Below, in pieces: positions 1 through 8,404 of a stretch of 64,000 nucleotides of DNA. The notes beneath the pieces were generated by a model. That model worked only from the letters and a program-made list of their open reading frames with translations. It was not told the DNA's origin and ran no database searches. The number at the start of each line of letters is the position of its first letter. Within the stretch, counting starts at the first letter, position 1. The DNA lies in NCBI GenBank assembly GCA_903789665.1, contig CAIFEX010000009.1, forward strand, positions 1 to 64,000. The letters run 5' to 3'. The position numbers and the translations under genes are program-made. Source of the DNA: an uncultured Clostridium sp. GTDB lineage: Bacteria; Bacillota; Clostridia; Clostridiales; Clostridiaceae.

Positions 1-134
1 TTCTTACTTTAAAATCAGCTCCGGCAAAAGGGAAAGCGGCGGTTCGGTTCCAAAAGTGCAATAGTTTACAATAATTTAGTTTAAAAGAGCAGCGAAGGTT
101 ATTATAATTAATAATCAGGTGACTCTAGATATAA
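1..134. other. Intergenic edge of the window
   Basis: No start codon, known RNA or convincing reading frame could be supported here. The stretch lies beyond the 3' end of gatD. It may hold the upstream or downstream part of a gene outside the window. Confidence 0.4.
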
Positions 135-172
135 AAAGAAAGATCTTATTTTTTAAATAGGATCTTTCTTAT
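135..172 (-). terminator. Terminator of murT-gatD
   Basis: A stem of ten perfect pairs (AAGAAAGATC against GATCTTTCTT), extended by a few inner A-T pairs, is followed on the minus strand by a short T-run. The ascending arm overlaps the last codons and stop of gatD, so the gene runs straight into its terminator. Confidence 0.8.
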
Positions 173-893
173 TTTTAGTTTCACGTTTTATTATAAAATT
201 TTTAGCGGCCATTTCAAATTTATCATCCAGGGGTTTTAACTCTACATTTTCATATTTTTGCGAAAGAGCTTCGTATATAAGCCTATCTGCCAATTCAGGG
301 TTCTTAGAAAGAAGAGAACCGTGAAAATACGTGCACAGGCAGTTCTTATAAATACATCCTTCAAAACCGTCCTCACCGTTGTTTCCGTAACCCTCGATTA
401 CTTTTCCAAAGGGCTCAAGATCATTTATGTAAGTTCTTCCGGAATGATTTTCAAATCCTACGTAGGTCTCATTGAATTTTTCGTTGTGTATAACGGTATT
501 TCCAATGAATCTTTTATTTCCACCTTCCGTATATATGTTCAGTACACCGAGACCCGGAAGCTTTTTTCCATCTGGTGTACAGTAGTATTTTCCCAAAAGT
601 TGATAACCGCCGCAAATTGATAAAAACACTCTTCCGTTTTGGATATATTTTGTTATTTCCTCTTTTTTATTTTGAACTAAATCTTTTGATACAATGGACT
701 GTTCATAATCCTGTCCGCCGCCAAAAAAGGTTATATCATATTTAGAACTGTCAAAAGCGTCATCAAGGGATATATTGGATACATTTACGGATATTCCTCT
801 CTGTTGTGCCCTGTATTTCAATATAAGAATGTTTCCAAGATCGCCATATACATTTAGCAGATCAGGGTATAAATGACATATATTCAATTCCAT
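153..893 (-). CDS. gatD: Lipid II isoglutaminyl synthase, glutamine amidotransferase subunit GatD
   Basis: GatD releases ammonia from glutamine so that MurT can amidate the alpha-carboxyl of D-Glu in lipid II on the cytoplasmic side of the membrane. The 246-residue protein has the class I (CobB/CobQ-like) glutaminase layout: N-terminal HLYPDLLNVYGD, nucleophile Cys94 in SICGGYQLLG, and a histidine near residue 191 in TYFHGSLL. The start chosen is the ATG at 893, eight bases after a perfect AGGAGG (902-907). An upstream in-frame ATG at 917 would place that AGGAGG inside the coding region. It follows murT by 28 bases on the same strand, the usual two-gene operon. Confidence 0.93.
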   Translation of the reverse strand: MELNICHLYPDLLNVYGDLGNILILKYRAQQRGISVNVSNISLDDAFDSSKYDITFFGGGQDYEQSIVSKDLVQNKKEEITKYIQNGRVFLSICGGYQLLGKYYCTPDGKKLPGLGVLNIYTEGGNKRFIGNTVIHNEKFNETYVGFENHSGRTYINDLEPFGKVIEGYGNNGEDGFEGCIYKNCLCTYFHGSLLSKNPELADRLIYEALSQKYENVELKPLDDKFEMAAKNFIIKRETKNKKDPI

Positions 894-921
894 TTTATAT
901 ACCTCCTGTTGATTCAAAAAA

Positions 922-2271
922 TTACCACAATTTTTTTATATAGCCCTTTGCATTGAGAAATTTTCTTAAATTTATCATGGCAGTATAAGTGGCCAATATA
1001 TACACGGTGTCCAATTTACAGCTTTTTATTTCTTCCACCAGTTTTTCATAGGTTTTGCAAAGTATGAAGTTTTCTACCGGCAGTCCTGCTATCTTCAATC
1101 TAACAGCTATATCGTATAATCTTATACCGGATATCATTATTTTATCTATACTGAGAGATGATAATTTTTCAAAATTTACATCCCATATCCAGGATACATC
1201 TCTTCCATCGGCATAATTGTCGTTTAAAAGTACAGCCAGATTGAAAGTGCTATTGTCGAGGCTTATAGTGTTTATGGCCTGATCATAACCTGCCGGATTT
1301 TTTACTAAAATTATCTTAGCTTTTTTGTCTCCTATATTTATAATTTCCTGCCTTCCGAAAGAGCTTTGCTGTTTCTTAAGGGAGTCATATATGTAATCAG
1401 TGGATATCTTGCATGTTCTAGCTGTGGAATAGGCACACAGGGCATTGTACATATTATATATGCCCGGCTGGTTTATACAGTATTCAGCGCCGTCTATTGA
1501 AACCAATGATTTTTCAGGTGTCTGAAGTTTTATTTCATCCAGTGTGTATTTTAAGTCCGGCCTCTTGTAGCCGCAGTTTTCACAATAATAATCACCTAGG
1601 TGATTATATGTGATGAAATTATATTTGTAGGGACTCTTGCATTTTTTACAAAACTTGGCGTCGGCATTGATATTTACTTTTTTATTTTTCAGCGGAGAAC
1701 AGTTAAATCCGTAGTAAATGATCTTATTTGGTAAATCCAAATCTCCTAACAGTGATTCGTCCCCATTTAGAACCATGGTTGAAAGAGGAGCTTTTTCAAC
1801 GCCCTTGAGGATTTTGTTCAAGGTAGTATAAACTTCCCCGTATCTATCCAATTGATCTCTGAATAGATTTGTAATGGCTATAATTTCCGGAGTTGCGTAT
1901 TCTGTGAAAAAAGATACATTTGCTTCATCACATTCTATAACTGCATAGCGTGGTTTACGATGTTTCCCAAATGAATAGTTTTCTATGAAACAGGAGGTTA
2001 TTCCGGTTATCATGTTCGCCCCTGTGCTGTTGGTTATTACAAGTTCATTTGCATCTTTTAATATATTGTATATCATGCTTGTAGTAGTGGTTTTGCCATT
2101 TGTACCAGTTATGAGTATGATTCTGTAATTCTTACATATAACCTTTAAAATATTTTTATCTAATTTCAATGCTACTTTTCCGGGAAAATTACTTCCACCC
2201 TTAAATAAAATTTTTGACAGCTTTATTATGATTTTGGAAATAATGATACTAAAAAAGGATTTTATATTAAT
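922..2271 (-). CDS. murT: Lipid II isoglutaminyl synthase, Mur ligase subunit MurT (probable ATT start)
   Basis: MurT activates the D-Glu carboxyl of lipid II with ATP and receives ammonia from GatD. The protein shows the Mur ligase P-loop TGTNGKTTTT, a Cys4 zinc-ribbon insert (CKKCKSP and CENCGY), and the C-terminal MurT domain before gatD. Starting at the first ATG/GTG/TTG codon (TTG, 2168) gives 415 residues, has no ribosome site, and cuts off the conserved hydrophobic N-terminus. The frame stays open upstream for 34 more codons (hydrophobic stretch SFFSIIISKIIIK, then GGSNFPGKVA). It reaches an ATT at 2269-2271 preceded at eight bases by AAAGGTGG, giving 449 residues, the normal family length. 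The ATT start is inference; the family call is firm. Confidence 0.88.
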   Translation of the reverse strand: MNIKSFFSIIISKIIIKLSKILFKGGSNFPGKVALKLDKNILKVICKNYRIILITGTNGKTTTTSMIYNILKDANELVITNSTGANMITGITSCFIENYSFGKHRKPRYAVIECDEANVSFFTEYATPEIIAITNLFRDQLDRYGEVYTTLNKILKGVEKAPLSTMVLNGDESLLGDLDLPNKIIYYGFNCSPLKNKKVNINADAKFCKKCKSPYKYNFITYNHLGDYYCENCGYKRPDLKYTLDEIKLQTPEKSLVSIDGAEYCINQPGIYNMYNALCAYSTARTCKISTDYIYDSLKKQQSSFGRQEIINIGDKKAKIILVKNPAGYDQAINTISLDNSTFNLAVLLNDNYADGRDVSWIWDVNFEKLSSLSIDKIMISGIRLYDIAVRLKIAGLPVENFILCKTYEKLVEEIKSCKLDTVYILATYTAMINLRKFLNAKGYIKKLW

Positions 2272-2590
2272 TTTTCACACCACCTTTATATAAGAAAAAA
2301 CTTAAGTAGACTAACTCGTAAATATTATAATACAATACAGTCATTTTTTACATTAAAAAAGCAAAAAACATTTTTGACTGATCGGAAAATTGCTTATTTA
2401 ATATGAGATACTATATATGAAAAAAGAATAGCATAATATTAAAAAAATAGTGATAAAGAGTATGTTATTGCAACATTTCAATCAAAAATCTTTAAAAATA
2501 TATTGTTTATAATTTTTTTACTGCATTTTTGTTGCATTTTTCTTTAAATAGTATATTATATAAGTATAAGATTGTTTGGGGGGAAGAAAC
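2272..2590. promoter_or_regulatory. Divergent intergenic region, murT and pckA promoters
   Basis: This AT-rich gap carries signals for two divergent transcripts. On the plus strand TTGACT (2374-2379), a 17-base spacer and TTTAAT (2397-2402) would give pckA a leader of about 180 bases. A second candidate is TTGCAT (2532-2537) with TATTAT (2554-2559), 16-base spacer, just ahead of the GGGGGA ribosome site. No known riboswitch fold was recognised. The murT promoter on the other strand was not resolved. Confidence 0.45.
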
Positions 2591-4186
2591 ATGAACGCTG
2601 ATTTGTCATATTTGAATATTAGTGAATATAGAAATATGTATGAAAATTTATCACCGGCGCAATTGGTGGAATTCTCAATTAAAAGAGGTGAGGGGATTCT
2701 GACCAATAAGGGAGCATTGGCAATCAACACAGGTAAATATACGGGCAGATCTCCTAAAGACAGATTTATAGTTAAACAGGGAAGTACAACGGATAAGATA
2801 AATTGGGGTAAGACAAATTTACCTATAGACGAAAAGATATTTGATAAATTATATGATAGTGTCATAAAATATTTAAAGGGTAAGGATATATTTGTGTTCA
2901 ATGGATTTGTAGGAGCATTGAAAGAGTACTCCATGCCCATAAGAGTGATATGTGAAAATGCATCTCAAGCTTTATTTGCTACCCAGATGTTTAGAAGACC
3001 AAATTATGATGAGCTTGGAAATTTTCAACCGGAATTCAATGTAATAGCCGCTCCCGGTTTTAAGGCCAGGGGTAAAGAAGACGGAATTAATTCAGAAGCA
3101 TTTATACTTATAAATTTTGATAAAAAAATCATATTGATAGGTGGAACTCATTATTCCGGTGAAATAAAGAAATCCGTATTTTCGGTGATGAATTTTTTGC
3201 TGCCTCAAAAAGGAGTTATGCCTATGCACTGTTCTGCAAATATAGGAGACGACGGAAAGACGGCATTGTTTTTTGGACTGTCGGGAACAGGAAAGACAAC
3301 TTTGTCGGCAGACGGCCGGAGGAAATTGATCGGGGACGATGAACATGGATGGTGTGATAAGGGTGTATTTAATTTTGAAGGCGGATGTTATGCTAAGACC
3401 ATAAGACTTGACAGCGAAAAAGAGCATGAAATATATGAAGCCATAAAATTTGGAACTGTTCTTGAAAATGTAGTCTTAGATAAATATAGAATACCTGATT
3501 ACAATGACGATAGATATACGGAAAATACAAGGGCAGCTTATCCTATAGAGTATATAGGAAATGTGGAGAAGAGCGGAGCTGGAGGAAATCCGAAAGCTGT
3601 GATATTTTTGACAGCAGATGCGTATGGGGTAATGCCTCCTATATCAAAATTGTCCAAAGAAGGGGCAATGTATCATTTTATGTCCGGCTATACCAGCAAG
3701 GTTTCCGGAACGGAAAGGGGAATAACTGAACCTGAAGCTACTTTCTCTGCGTGTTTTGGTGAGCCTTTTATGTTAATGAATCCCATAGTTTATGCCAAGC
3801 TGTTGGGTGAAAGAATAGATAAATACAATACGGAAGTATACCTGGTGAATACAGGCTGGATAGGCGGTATATACGGAGTGGGGAAGAGAATAGATCTGCC
3901 GTATACAAGAGCTATGGTAAGGGCGGCCCTGGAAGGCAGACTTAAAGATGTAAAATTTACAGAACATCCTGTATTTAAAGTGATGATACCTACAGAATGT
4001 CCTGGTGTTCCAAAAGAGATACTGAACCCAAGAAATTTATGGAAAGACAAAGGAGCCTATGATGACAAAGCAGAGGAATTGGCTGTAAAATTTTATGATA
4101 ATTTTAAAAGGTTCGATGGAATTTCAGAAGATATAAAAGACATAGCAGGTGCGGGCCCAAGAGTTAAATCCTTAAGCCATATGTAG
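2591..4186 (+). CDS. pckA: Phosphoenolpyruvate carboxykinase (ATP)
   Basis: Interconverts oxaloacetate plus ATP with phosphoenolpyruvate, CO2 and ADP in the cytoplasm. In clostridia it links C4 and C3 metabolism and may run in the anaplerotic direction. The 531-residue protein has the family P-loop GLSGTGKTTLSAD near residues 229-241, the metal-binding GDDEHGW near 248-254 and the N-terminal NTGKYTGRSPKDRF segment, and is of usual length. The ATG at 2591 is preferred over the in-frame TTG at 2576 because the G-rich ribosome site lies between them. It has its own promoter region and a strong downstream terminator, so it is probably monocistronic. Confidence 0.96.
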   Translation: MNADLSYLNISEYRNMYENLSPAQLVEFSIKRGEGILTNKGALAINTGKYTGRSPKDRFIVKQGSTTDKINWGKTNLPIDEKIFDKLYDSVIKYLKGKDIFVFNGFVGALKEYSMPIRVICENASQALFATQMFRRPNYDELGNFQPEFNVIAAPGFKARGKEDGINSEAFILINFDKKIILIGGTHYSGEIKKSVFSVMNFLLPQKGVMPMHCSANIGDDGKTALFFGLSGTGKTTLSADGRRKLIGDDEHGWCDKGVFNFEGGCYAKTIRLDSEKEHEIYEAIKFGTVLENVVLDKYRIPDYNDDRYTENTRAAYPIEYIGNVEKSGAGGNPKAVIFLTADAYGVMPPISKLSKEGAMYHFMSGYTSKVSGTERGITEPEATFSACFGEPFMLMNPIVYAKLLGERIDKYNTEVYLVNTGWIGGIYGVGKRIDLPYTRAMVRAALEGRLKDVKFTEHPVFKVMIPTECPGVPKEILNPRNLWKDKGAYDDKAEELAVKFYDNFKRFDGISEDIKDIAGAGPRVKSLSHM

Positions 4187-4202
4187 ATGTGATATCTTAA
4201 CG

Positions 4203-4254
4203 GAGCACTGTAAAACTGCTTTGAAAAGCAATTTTGCAGTGCTCTATTTTTAAT
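4203..4254 (+). terminator. Terminator of pckA
   Basis: Arms GAGCACTG and CAGTGCTC, extended by AAAA/TTTT, enclose a loop and are followed by a T-rich tail. Confidence 0.88.
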
Positions 4255-4279
4255 TTGTTTTTAATTTAATTTTTATGTA

Positions 4280-4309
4280 TTGTTAAAGAACTTATAATAA
4301 TAGTATAAT
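4280..4309 (+). promoter_or_regulatory. Promoter of uppP
   Basis: TTGTTA (4280-4285), 18-base spacer, TATAAT (4304-4309), about 90 bases ahead of the uppP start. Confidence 0.6.
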
Positions 4310-4398
4310 GGTAATATTGTATTAATTATAAGTATAAATATAAATATAACAAGACATTGATGTCTTGAATATCAGACGGAAGAGGGTAAGTAAAAAAT

Positions 4399-5232
4399 AT
4401 GGAAATAATCTTTATTATCAAAGCTGTTATTATTGGAATAGTGGAAGGGATAACTGAATTTCTTCCAATATCATCTACAGGACATATGATAATAGTGGGG
4501 AATTTGATAAATTTTAAGGCACCTGCTTATAATAAAGTATACATAGATATGTTTGAAGTTGTGATTCAACTTGGGGCAATACTGGCTATAGTAGTTCTCT
4601 ACTGGAACAAGATATTTAACTCCTTTAAAAATCTTGCGCCTGGCAAATGGGGGTTCAGGCTCTGGTTTAGTATTTTAGTTGCTTTTATACCTTCTGCAGC
4701 TGCCGGATATTTTTTAAAGGACATTATTCAGGAAAAGTTGTTCAATTCAATTACTGTTGCCTGTGCGCTTGTGTTTGGCGGTGTGCTCATGATATGTATG
4801 GAAAACAAATATAGGAAGGGGAACAGTACCAGAAAAATTGAAGATGTAAATGTAATACAGGCATTTAAAATTGGGTGCTTTCAGTGTCTGGCATTATGGC
4901 CGGGGATGTCGAGATCTGCATCTACCATAATAGGCGGCTGGGTTGGCGGACTCACCAATGTAGCTGCGGCAGAATTTTCCTTTTTCCTGGCAATACCAAC
5001 TATGATAGGGGCGGCTGGATTATCTCTCATAAAACTAAAAATATCCATGAACTCCATTCAAATAATTGGACTTGTCATAGGATTTGTAGTGTCATTTTTA
5101 GTGGCGCTGGTAGTTGTAGATAAGTTTATAGGTTTTTTAAAGAGAAAGCCCATGAGAGTTTTTGCAGTATATAGGATATTTGTTGGAATACTGGTTATTA
5201 TCTTAGCTTTTACAAAAGTTATAAATGTTTAA
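4399..5232 (+). CDS. uppP: Undecaprenyl-diphosphatase UppP (BacA family)
   Basis: Dephosphorylates undecaprenyl diphosphate to recycle the lipid carrier used for peptidoglycan and for surface polysaccharides such as those encoded later in this window. It also confers low-level bacitracin tolerance. The 277-residue polytopic membrane protein shows both signature segments: EGITEFLPISSTGHM at 16-30 and PGMSRSASTIIGG at about 168-180. A GGAAGAGGG ribosome site precedes the ATG at a slightly long spacing. It is a single gene with its own promoter between pckA and asd. Confidence 0.96.
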   Translation: MEIIFIIKAVIIGIVEGITEFLPISSTGHMIIVGNLINFKAPAYNKVYIDMFEVVIQLGAILAIVVLYWNKIFNSFKNLAPGKWGFRLWFSILVAFIPSAAAGYFLKDIIQEKLFNSITVACALVFGGVLMICMENKYRKGNSTRKIEDVNVIQAFKIGCFQCLALWPGMSRSASTIIGGWVGGLTNVAAAEFSFFLAIPTMIGAAGLSLIKLKISMNSIQIIGLVIGFVVSFLVALVVVDKFIGFLKRKPMRVFAVYRIFVGILVIILAFTKVINV

Positions 5233-5347
5233 AAATTTCTGGTGCTGCTGATTCATCGGTGAATATATATAAATATTGTACTTCATAATATGTTGTGTAC
5301 CGAGAATGGTTTGTGTAATTTTTGATTCTAAATAAAAATTATTTTCA

Positions 5348-5377
5348 TTAACATATTTCAGTAATTTAGTGTAAAAT
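5348..5377 (+). promoter_or_regulatory. Promoter of asd-dapA-dapB
   Basis: TTAACA (5348-5353), 18-base spacer, TAAAAT (5372-5377), 54 bases before the asd GTG. The 199-base gap between uppP and asd shows no lysine-riboswitch signature. Confidence 0.55.
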
Positions 5378-5431
5378 ATTTAATAAGGTTATGGCAGCTG
5401 ATTTTATAAATTTTAAAAGGGGGTCACTGAC

Positions 5432-6418
5432 GTGAGTTATAATGTTGCGGTAGTCGGATGTACTGGAATGGTTGGAAGAAAATTCCTTGAGATATTGGAA
5501 GAGAGGGACTTCCCGATAAAAAACCTGTATCTATATGCTTCTGCCAAATCCAGAGGTAAGGTATTGAAATTTAAGAATAGTGATTTTGTCGTAGAAGAAC
5601 TGGAAGAGAAAAACATAAAAGATAAGAAAATAGATATTGCACTTTTTTCAGCAGGTGCAGGTGTGAGCCTTAAGTTTGCACCTATATTTTCAAGATATGG
5701 TGCAGTGGTTGTGGATAACAGCAGTGCCTGGAGAATGGATGAAAAGGTGCCTTTAGTGGTCCCTGAAGTGAATCCGGAGGACATAAAATGGAATAATGGA
5801 ATAATAGCCAATCCAAACTGTTCTACCATACAGGCGGTGGTGGCAATTAAACCCCTGTACGATAGATATGGTATAGAGAGAATAGTATATTCTACATATC
5901 AGGCCGTATCTGGCGCCGGAATGGGCGGTTATAATGATCTTTTAGAAGGCTACAGGGGAAAACCTCCCAAGAAATTTCCCTATCCGATAGCGGGAAACGT
6001 ACTTCCCCATATAGACGTTTTTTTAGATAACGGCTATACTAAGGAAGAAATGAAGATGATAAATGAAACCAGAAAAATCCTTCATGACGGCACTTTGAGA
6101 ATTACGGCCACTACGGCTAGAGTCCCTGTAGTATACGGACACAGTGAGAGTATAAATATAGAACTTAAAAAGGACTTCAATGTAAAGGACATATTCAAAC
6201 TGTATGAGAACTGTGATGGGGTAATATTAAAAGACAATGTGAAAGATTTAGTATATCCAATGCCCCTGGATTGTGCCGGAAAAGATGAGGTGTTTGTAGG
6301 CAGAATAAGGAGAGATTTTAGTTTGAATAAGGGACTTAATCTCTGGGTTGTAGCAGACAACATAAGAAAAGGTGCTGCTACAAATGCTGTTCAAATAGCA
6401 GAATGTATAATCAAGTGA
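5432..6418 (+). CDS. asd: Aspartate-semialdehyde dehydrogenase
   Basis: Reduces L-aspartyl-4-phosphate to aspartate semialdehyde with NADPH, the branch point to lysine/diaminopimelate, threonine and methionine. The 328-residue protein has the Rossmann motif GCTGMVG at 9-15, the catalytic Cys130 in NPNCSTIQ, and the GAGMGG segment. The start is GTG, with AAGGGGGT seven bases upstream. It is followed by dapA (127-base gap) and dapB on the same strand, giving three lysine-pathway steps together. Confidence 0.95.
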   Translation: MSYNVAVVGCTGMVGRKFLEILEERDFPIKNLYLYASAKSRGKVLKFKNSDFVVEELEEKNIKDKKIDIALFSAGAGVSLKFAPIFSRYGAVVVDNSSAWRMDEKVPLVVPEVNPEDIKWNNGIIANPNCSTIQAVVAIKPLYDRYGIERIVYSTYQAVSGAGMGGYNDLLEGYRGKPPKKFPYPIAGNVLPHIDVFLDNGYTKEEMKMINETRKILHDGTLRITATTARVPVVYGHSESINIELKKDFNVKDIFKLYENCDGVILKDNVKDLVYPMPLDCAGKDEVFVGRIRRDFSLNKGLNLWVVADNIRKGAATNAVQIAECIIK

Positions 6419-6446
6419 TTCTTAGGTCCTGCGCAGCAGTGCCTAT

Positions 6447-6469
6447 CTTCCACTTTGAGAAGCTGGAAG
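6447..6469 (+). other. Hairpin in the asd-dapA gap
   Basis: CTTCCA-CTT pairs with AAG-TGGAAG with one bulged C and a four-base loop. The segment 6425-6495 is more GC-rich than its surroundings and is followed by a repetitive GCAGCGGCAGCG stretch. There is no T-tract, so it is not a standard terminator. Confidence 0.5.
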
Positions 6470-6545
6470 TGTTAGCAGCGGCAGCGTTCGGATAAAAAGT
6501 GAAAAATAATGTATTTATTAAATATTTTAATAATGAGGTGTTATT

Positions 6546-7427
6546 ATGAGTTTGTTTAAAGGCTCAGGAGTTGCCATAATTACTCCCTTCAATGACAATG
6601 GAGTGGATTTTAAGAAATTGGAAGAATTACTTAAGTGGCATATTAAATGTGGTACTGATGCTGTTATAATTTGTGGGACAACTGGAGAAGCTTCTACCAT
6701 GACGGAAAAGGAGAAAAAAGATACTATAAAATTTACTGTAGATACGATTAATGGAAAAATTCCGGTTATAGCTGGAACAGGAAGCAATTGTACTGAGGCT
6801 GCCGTGAATATGAGCAAATGGGCGGAGAGTATAGGTGTAGATGGAGTTCTAGTAATTACACCTTATTACAATAAGACTACGCAAAAAGGGCTTGTAGAGC
6901 ATTTTAAGGCAGTTGCTTCAGATGTAAAGGTTCCTATGATAATATACAATGTACCGGGAAGGACCGGATTGAATTTAAAACCTGAAACACTTGAAGAATT
7001 GTGCCAGGTAGAGAATATTCAGGCTGTTAAAGAGGCCAGTGGTGATATAAGCCAGATTGCCAAAGTGAAAGCACTGTGCGGGGATAAAATAGATCTTTAT
7101 TCGGGAAACGATGATCAGACAATACCGATACTTTCTCTGGGTGGAATAGGCGTCATATCTGTACTTGCCAATATTATACCAGAAGATATGCACAAGATGT
7201 GTAAACTGTTTTTGGAGGGAAATGTGAAGGAAGCAGCGGCTATGCAGTTAAAAGCACTGCCTTTGATGAATGCCATGTTTATAGAAACAAATCCCATACC
7301 TATAAAGACGGCCATGAATATATTGGGAATGAATGTGGGTGGCTTGAGGCTTCCACTTTGCAGTATGTCAGAAAAAAATCTTGATGTGGTAAAAAGGGAA
7401 CTTGGAAATTATGGCTTATTGAAATAA
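6546..7427 (+). CDS. dapA: 4-hydroxy-tetrahydrodipicolinate synthase
   Basis: Condenses pyruvate with aspartate semialdehyde, the first committed step toward diaminopimelate and lysine. The 293-residue TIM-barrel protein has the Schiff-base Lys162 in AVKEASGD, the catalytic tyrosine in YNVPGRTG, and [10 protein letters not shown] in the substrate loop. The ATG follows a GAGGTG ribosome site. It sits between asd and dapB in the expected pathway order. Confidence 0.96.
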   Translation: MSLFKGSGVAIITPFNDNGVDFKKLEELLKWHIKCGTDAVIICGTTGEASTMTEKEKKDTIKFTVDTINGKIPVIAGTGSNCTEAAVNMSKWAESIGVDGVLVITPYYNKTTQKGLVEHFKAVASDVKVPMIIYNVPGRTGLNLKPETLEELCQVENIQAVKEASGDISQIAKVKALCGDKIDLYSGNDDQTIPILSLGGIGVISVLANIIPEDMHKMCKLFLEGNVKEAAAMQLKALPLMNAMFIETNPIPIKTAMNILGMNVGGLRLPLCSMSEKNLDVVKRELGNYGLLK

Positions 7428-7469
7428 GATTATTGTGAGTATTTTGTGAATAGAAAGTTTATTTTCTTG

Positions 7470-7507
7470 AATTTAACGTGGAAGACGAATTTCTTTCACG
7501 TTAAATT
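7470..7507 (+). other. Strong 16-bp hairpin between dapA and dapB
   Basis: Perfect 11-base arms (7470-7480 and 7497-7507) continue inward with five more pairs, including one G-U, around a six-base loop. No T-run follows, so this is not a classic terminator. An RNA-processing, mRNA-stability or protein-binding site in the asd-dapA-dapB transcript is possible. Confidence 0.75.
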
Positions 7508-7544
7508 GCATATAATGAGCAGCTTGAGAAAGGAGATATGTGAA

Positions 7545-8297
7545 ATGGTAAAGATAATACTGAATGGCTGTAACGGCAAGATGGGTAAAGTTGTAAGAAG
7601 CTTGGCAGAGAAATATTCAAATCTATCCGTAGTGGCAGGAATAGATAGAAAATCAGGGCAGGGACAGGGTGTATTTCCTGTATTTGACAATATACGCAGA
7701 TGTTCTGTAAAAGCCGATGTCATATTGGATTTTTCAAGACCTGATGCGATGGATTCACTTATTGACTATGGAAAAGAAAAGAATATTGGAGTAATATTTT
7801 GTACCACCGGATACAGTGAGGAGCAGATAGAAAAGATGAAGGAAGCTTCAAAATTCATACCAGTATTTCGATCCGCAAATATGTCCATAGGTATAAATGT
7901 TATAAATAAGATATTGAAGGATATAAGTGCTTTCTTATATAAAAACTTCGATATAGAAATAATAGAAAAACATCACAACCAGAAAGTGGACGCACCCAGC
8001 GGCACAGCTTTGATGCTTGGAAATACCATAAGGGATTCAATCAAAGAAAATATAGATTTTGTAAATGGAAGAGAGGGAATTAGGAAAAGAGCCCATAATG
8101 AAATAGGGATTCATTCCGTGAGGGGCGGTAGTATAGTAGGAGAACATGAGGTCATATTTGCAGGTCAGGGTGAAACTATAGAAATAAAACATACTGCTAT
8201 TTCCAGAGAAGTTTTTGCAGTAGGTGCCTTAAAGGCCTGTGAATTTATGTCTGGACGAAAAAACGGACTTTATTCCATGGACAATTTGATTTCATAG
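7545..8297 (+). CDS. dapB: 4-hydroxy-tetrahydrodipicolinate reductase
   Basis: Reduces the DapA product with NAD(P)H to tetrahydrodipicolinate. The 250-residue protein shows the nucleotide-binding GCNGKMG at 8-14 and the substrate/catalytic segment EKHHNQKVDAPSGTA near 141-155. The ATG at 7545 has AAAGGAGA eight bases upstream. A 33-codon in-frame extension to 7446 would run through the hairpin and lacks homology-like character, so it is excluded. It is probably cotranscribed with asd and dapA despite the 117-base gap. Confidence 0.95.
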   Translation: MVKIILNGCNGKMGKVVRSLAEKYSNLSVVAGIDRKSGQGQGVFPVFDNIRRCSVKADVILDFSRPDAMDSLIDYGKEKNIGVIFCTTGYSEEQIEKMKEASKFIPVFRSANMSIGINVINKILKDISAFLYKNFDIEIIEKHHNQKVDAPSGTALMLGNTIRDSIKENIDFVNGREGIRKRAHNEIGIHSVRGGSIVGEHEVIFAGQGETIEIKHTAISREVFAVGALKACEFMSGRKNGLYSMDNLIS

Positions 8298-8339
8298 AAC
8301 ATCGAATCAATATCTAAAAAAGAAATGGGGTGAGAGACG

Positions 8340-8394
8340 GTCAGTCGGAGAAATCATCCACAAAATGTGCCGGCAATTTCTCCGATCACCTGAC
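8340..8394 (+). promoter_or_regulatory. Structured leader just before metF
   Basis: TCGGAGAAAT (8345-8354) pairs perfectly with ATTTCTCCGA (8376-8385). GTCAG (8340-8344) and CTGAC (8390-8394) can close an outer stem across a four-base bulge. The structure ends ten bases before the metF ATG, where the ribosome site is weak. The fold matches no riboswitch class I recognise (checked against SAM-I and THF hallmarks). Confidence 0.5.
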
Positions 8395-8404
8395 ACAGAA
8401 GCAT

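Noticed and set aside
258-620. 120-codon plus-strand frame opposite gatD
   Set aside because: It lies across conserved GatD active-site codons, and no family features appear.
5233-5431. Lysine riboswitch before asd
   Set aside because: I see none of the conserved lysine-riboswitch segments; only a promoter and ribosome site.
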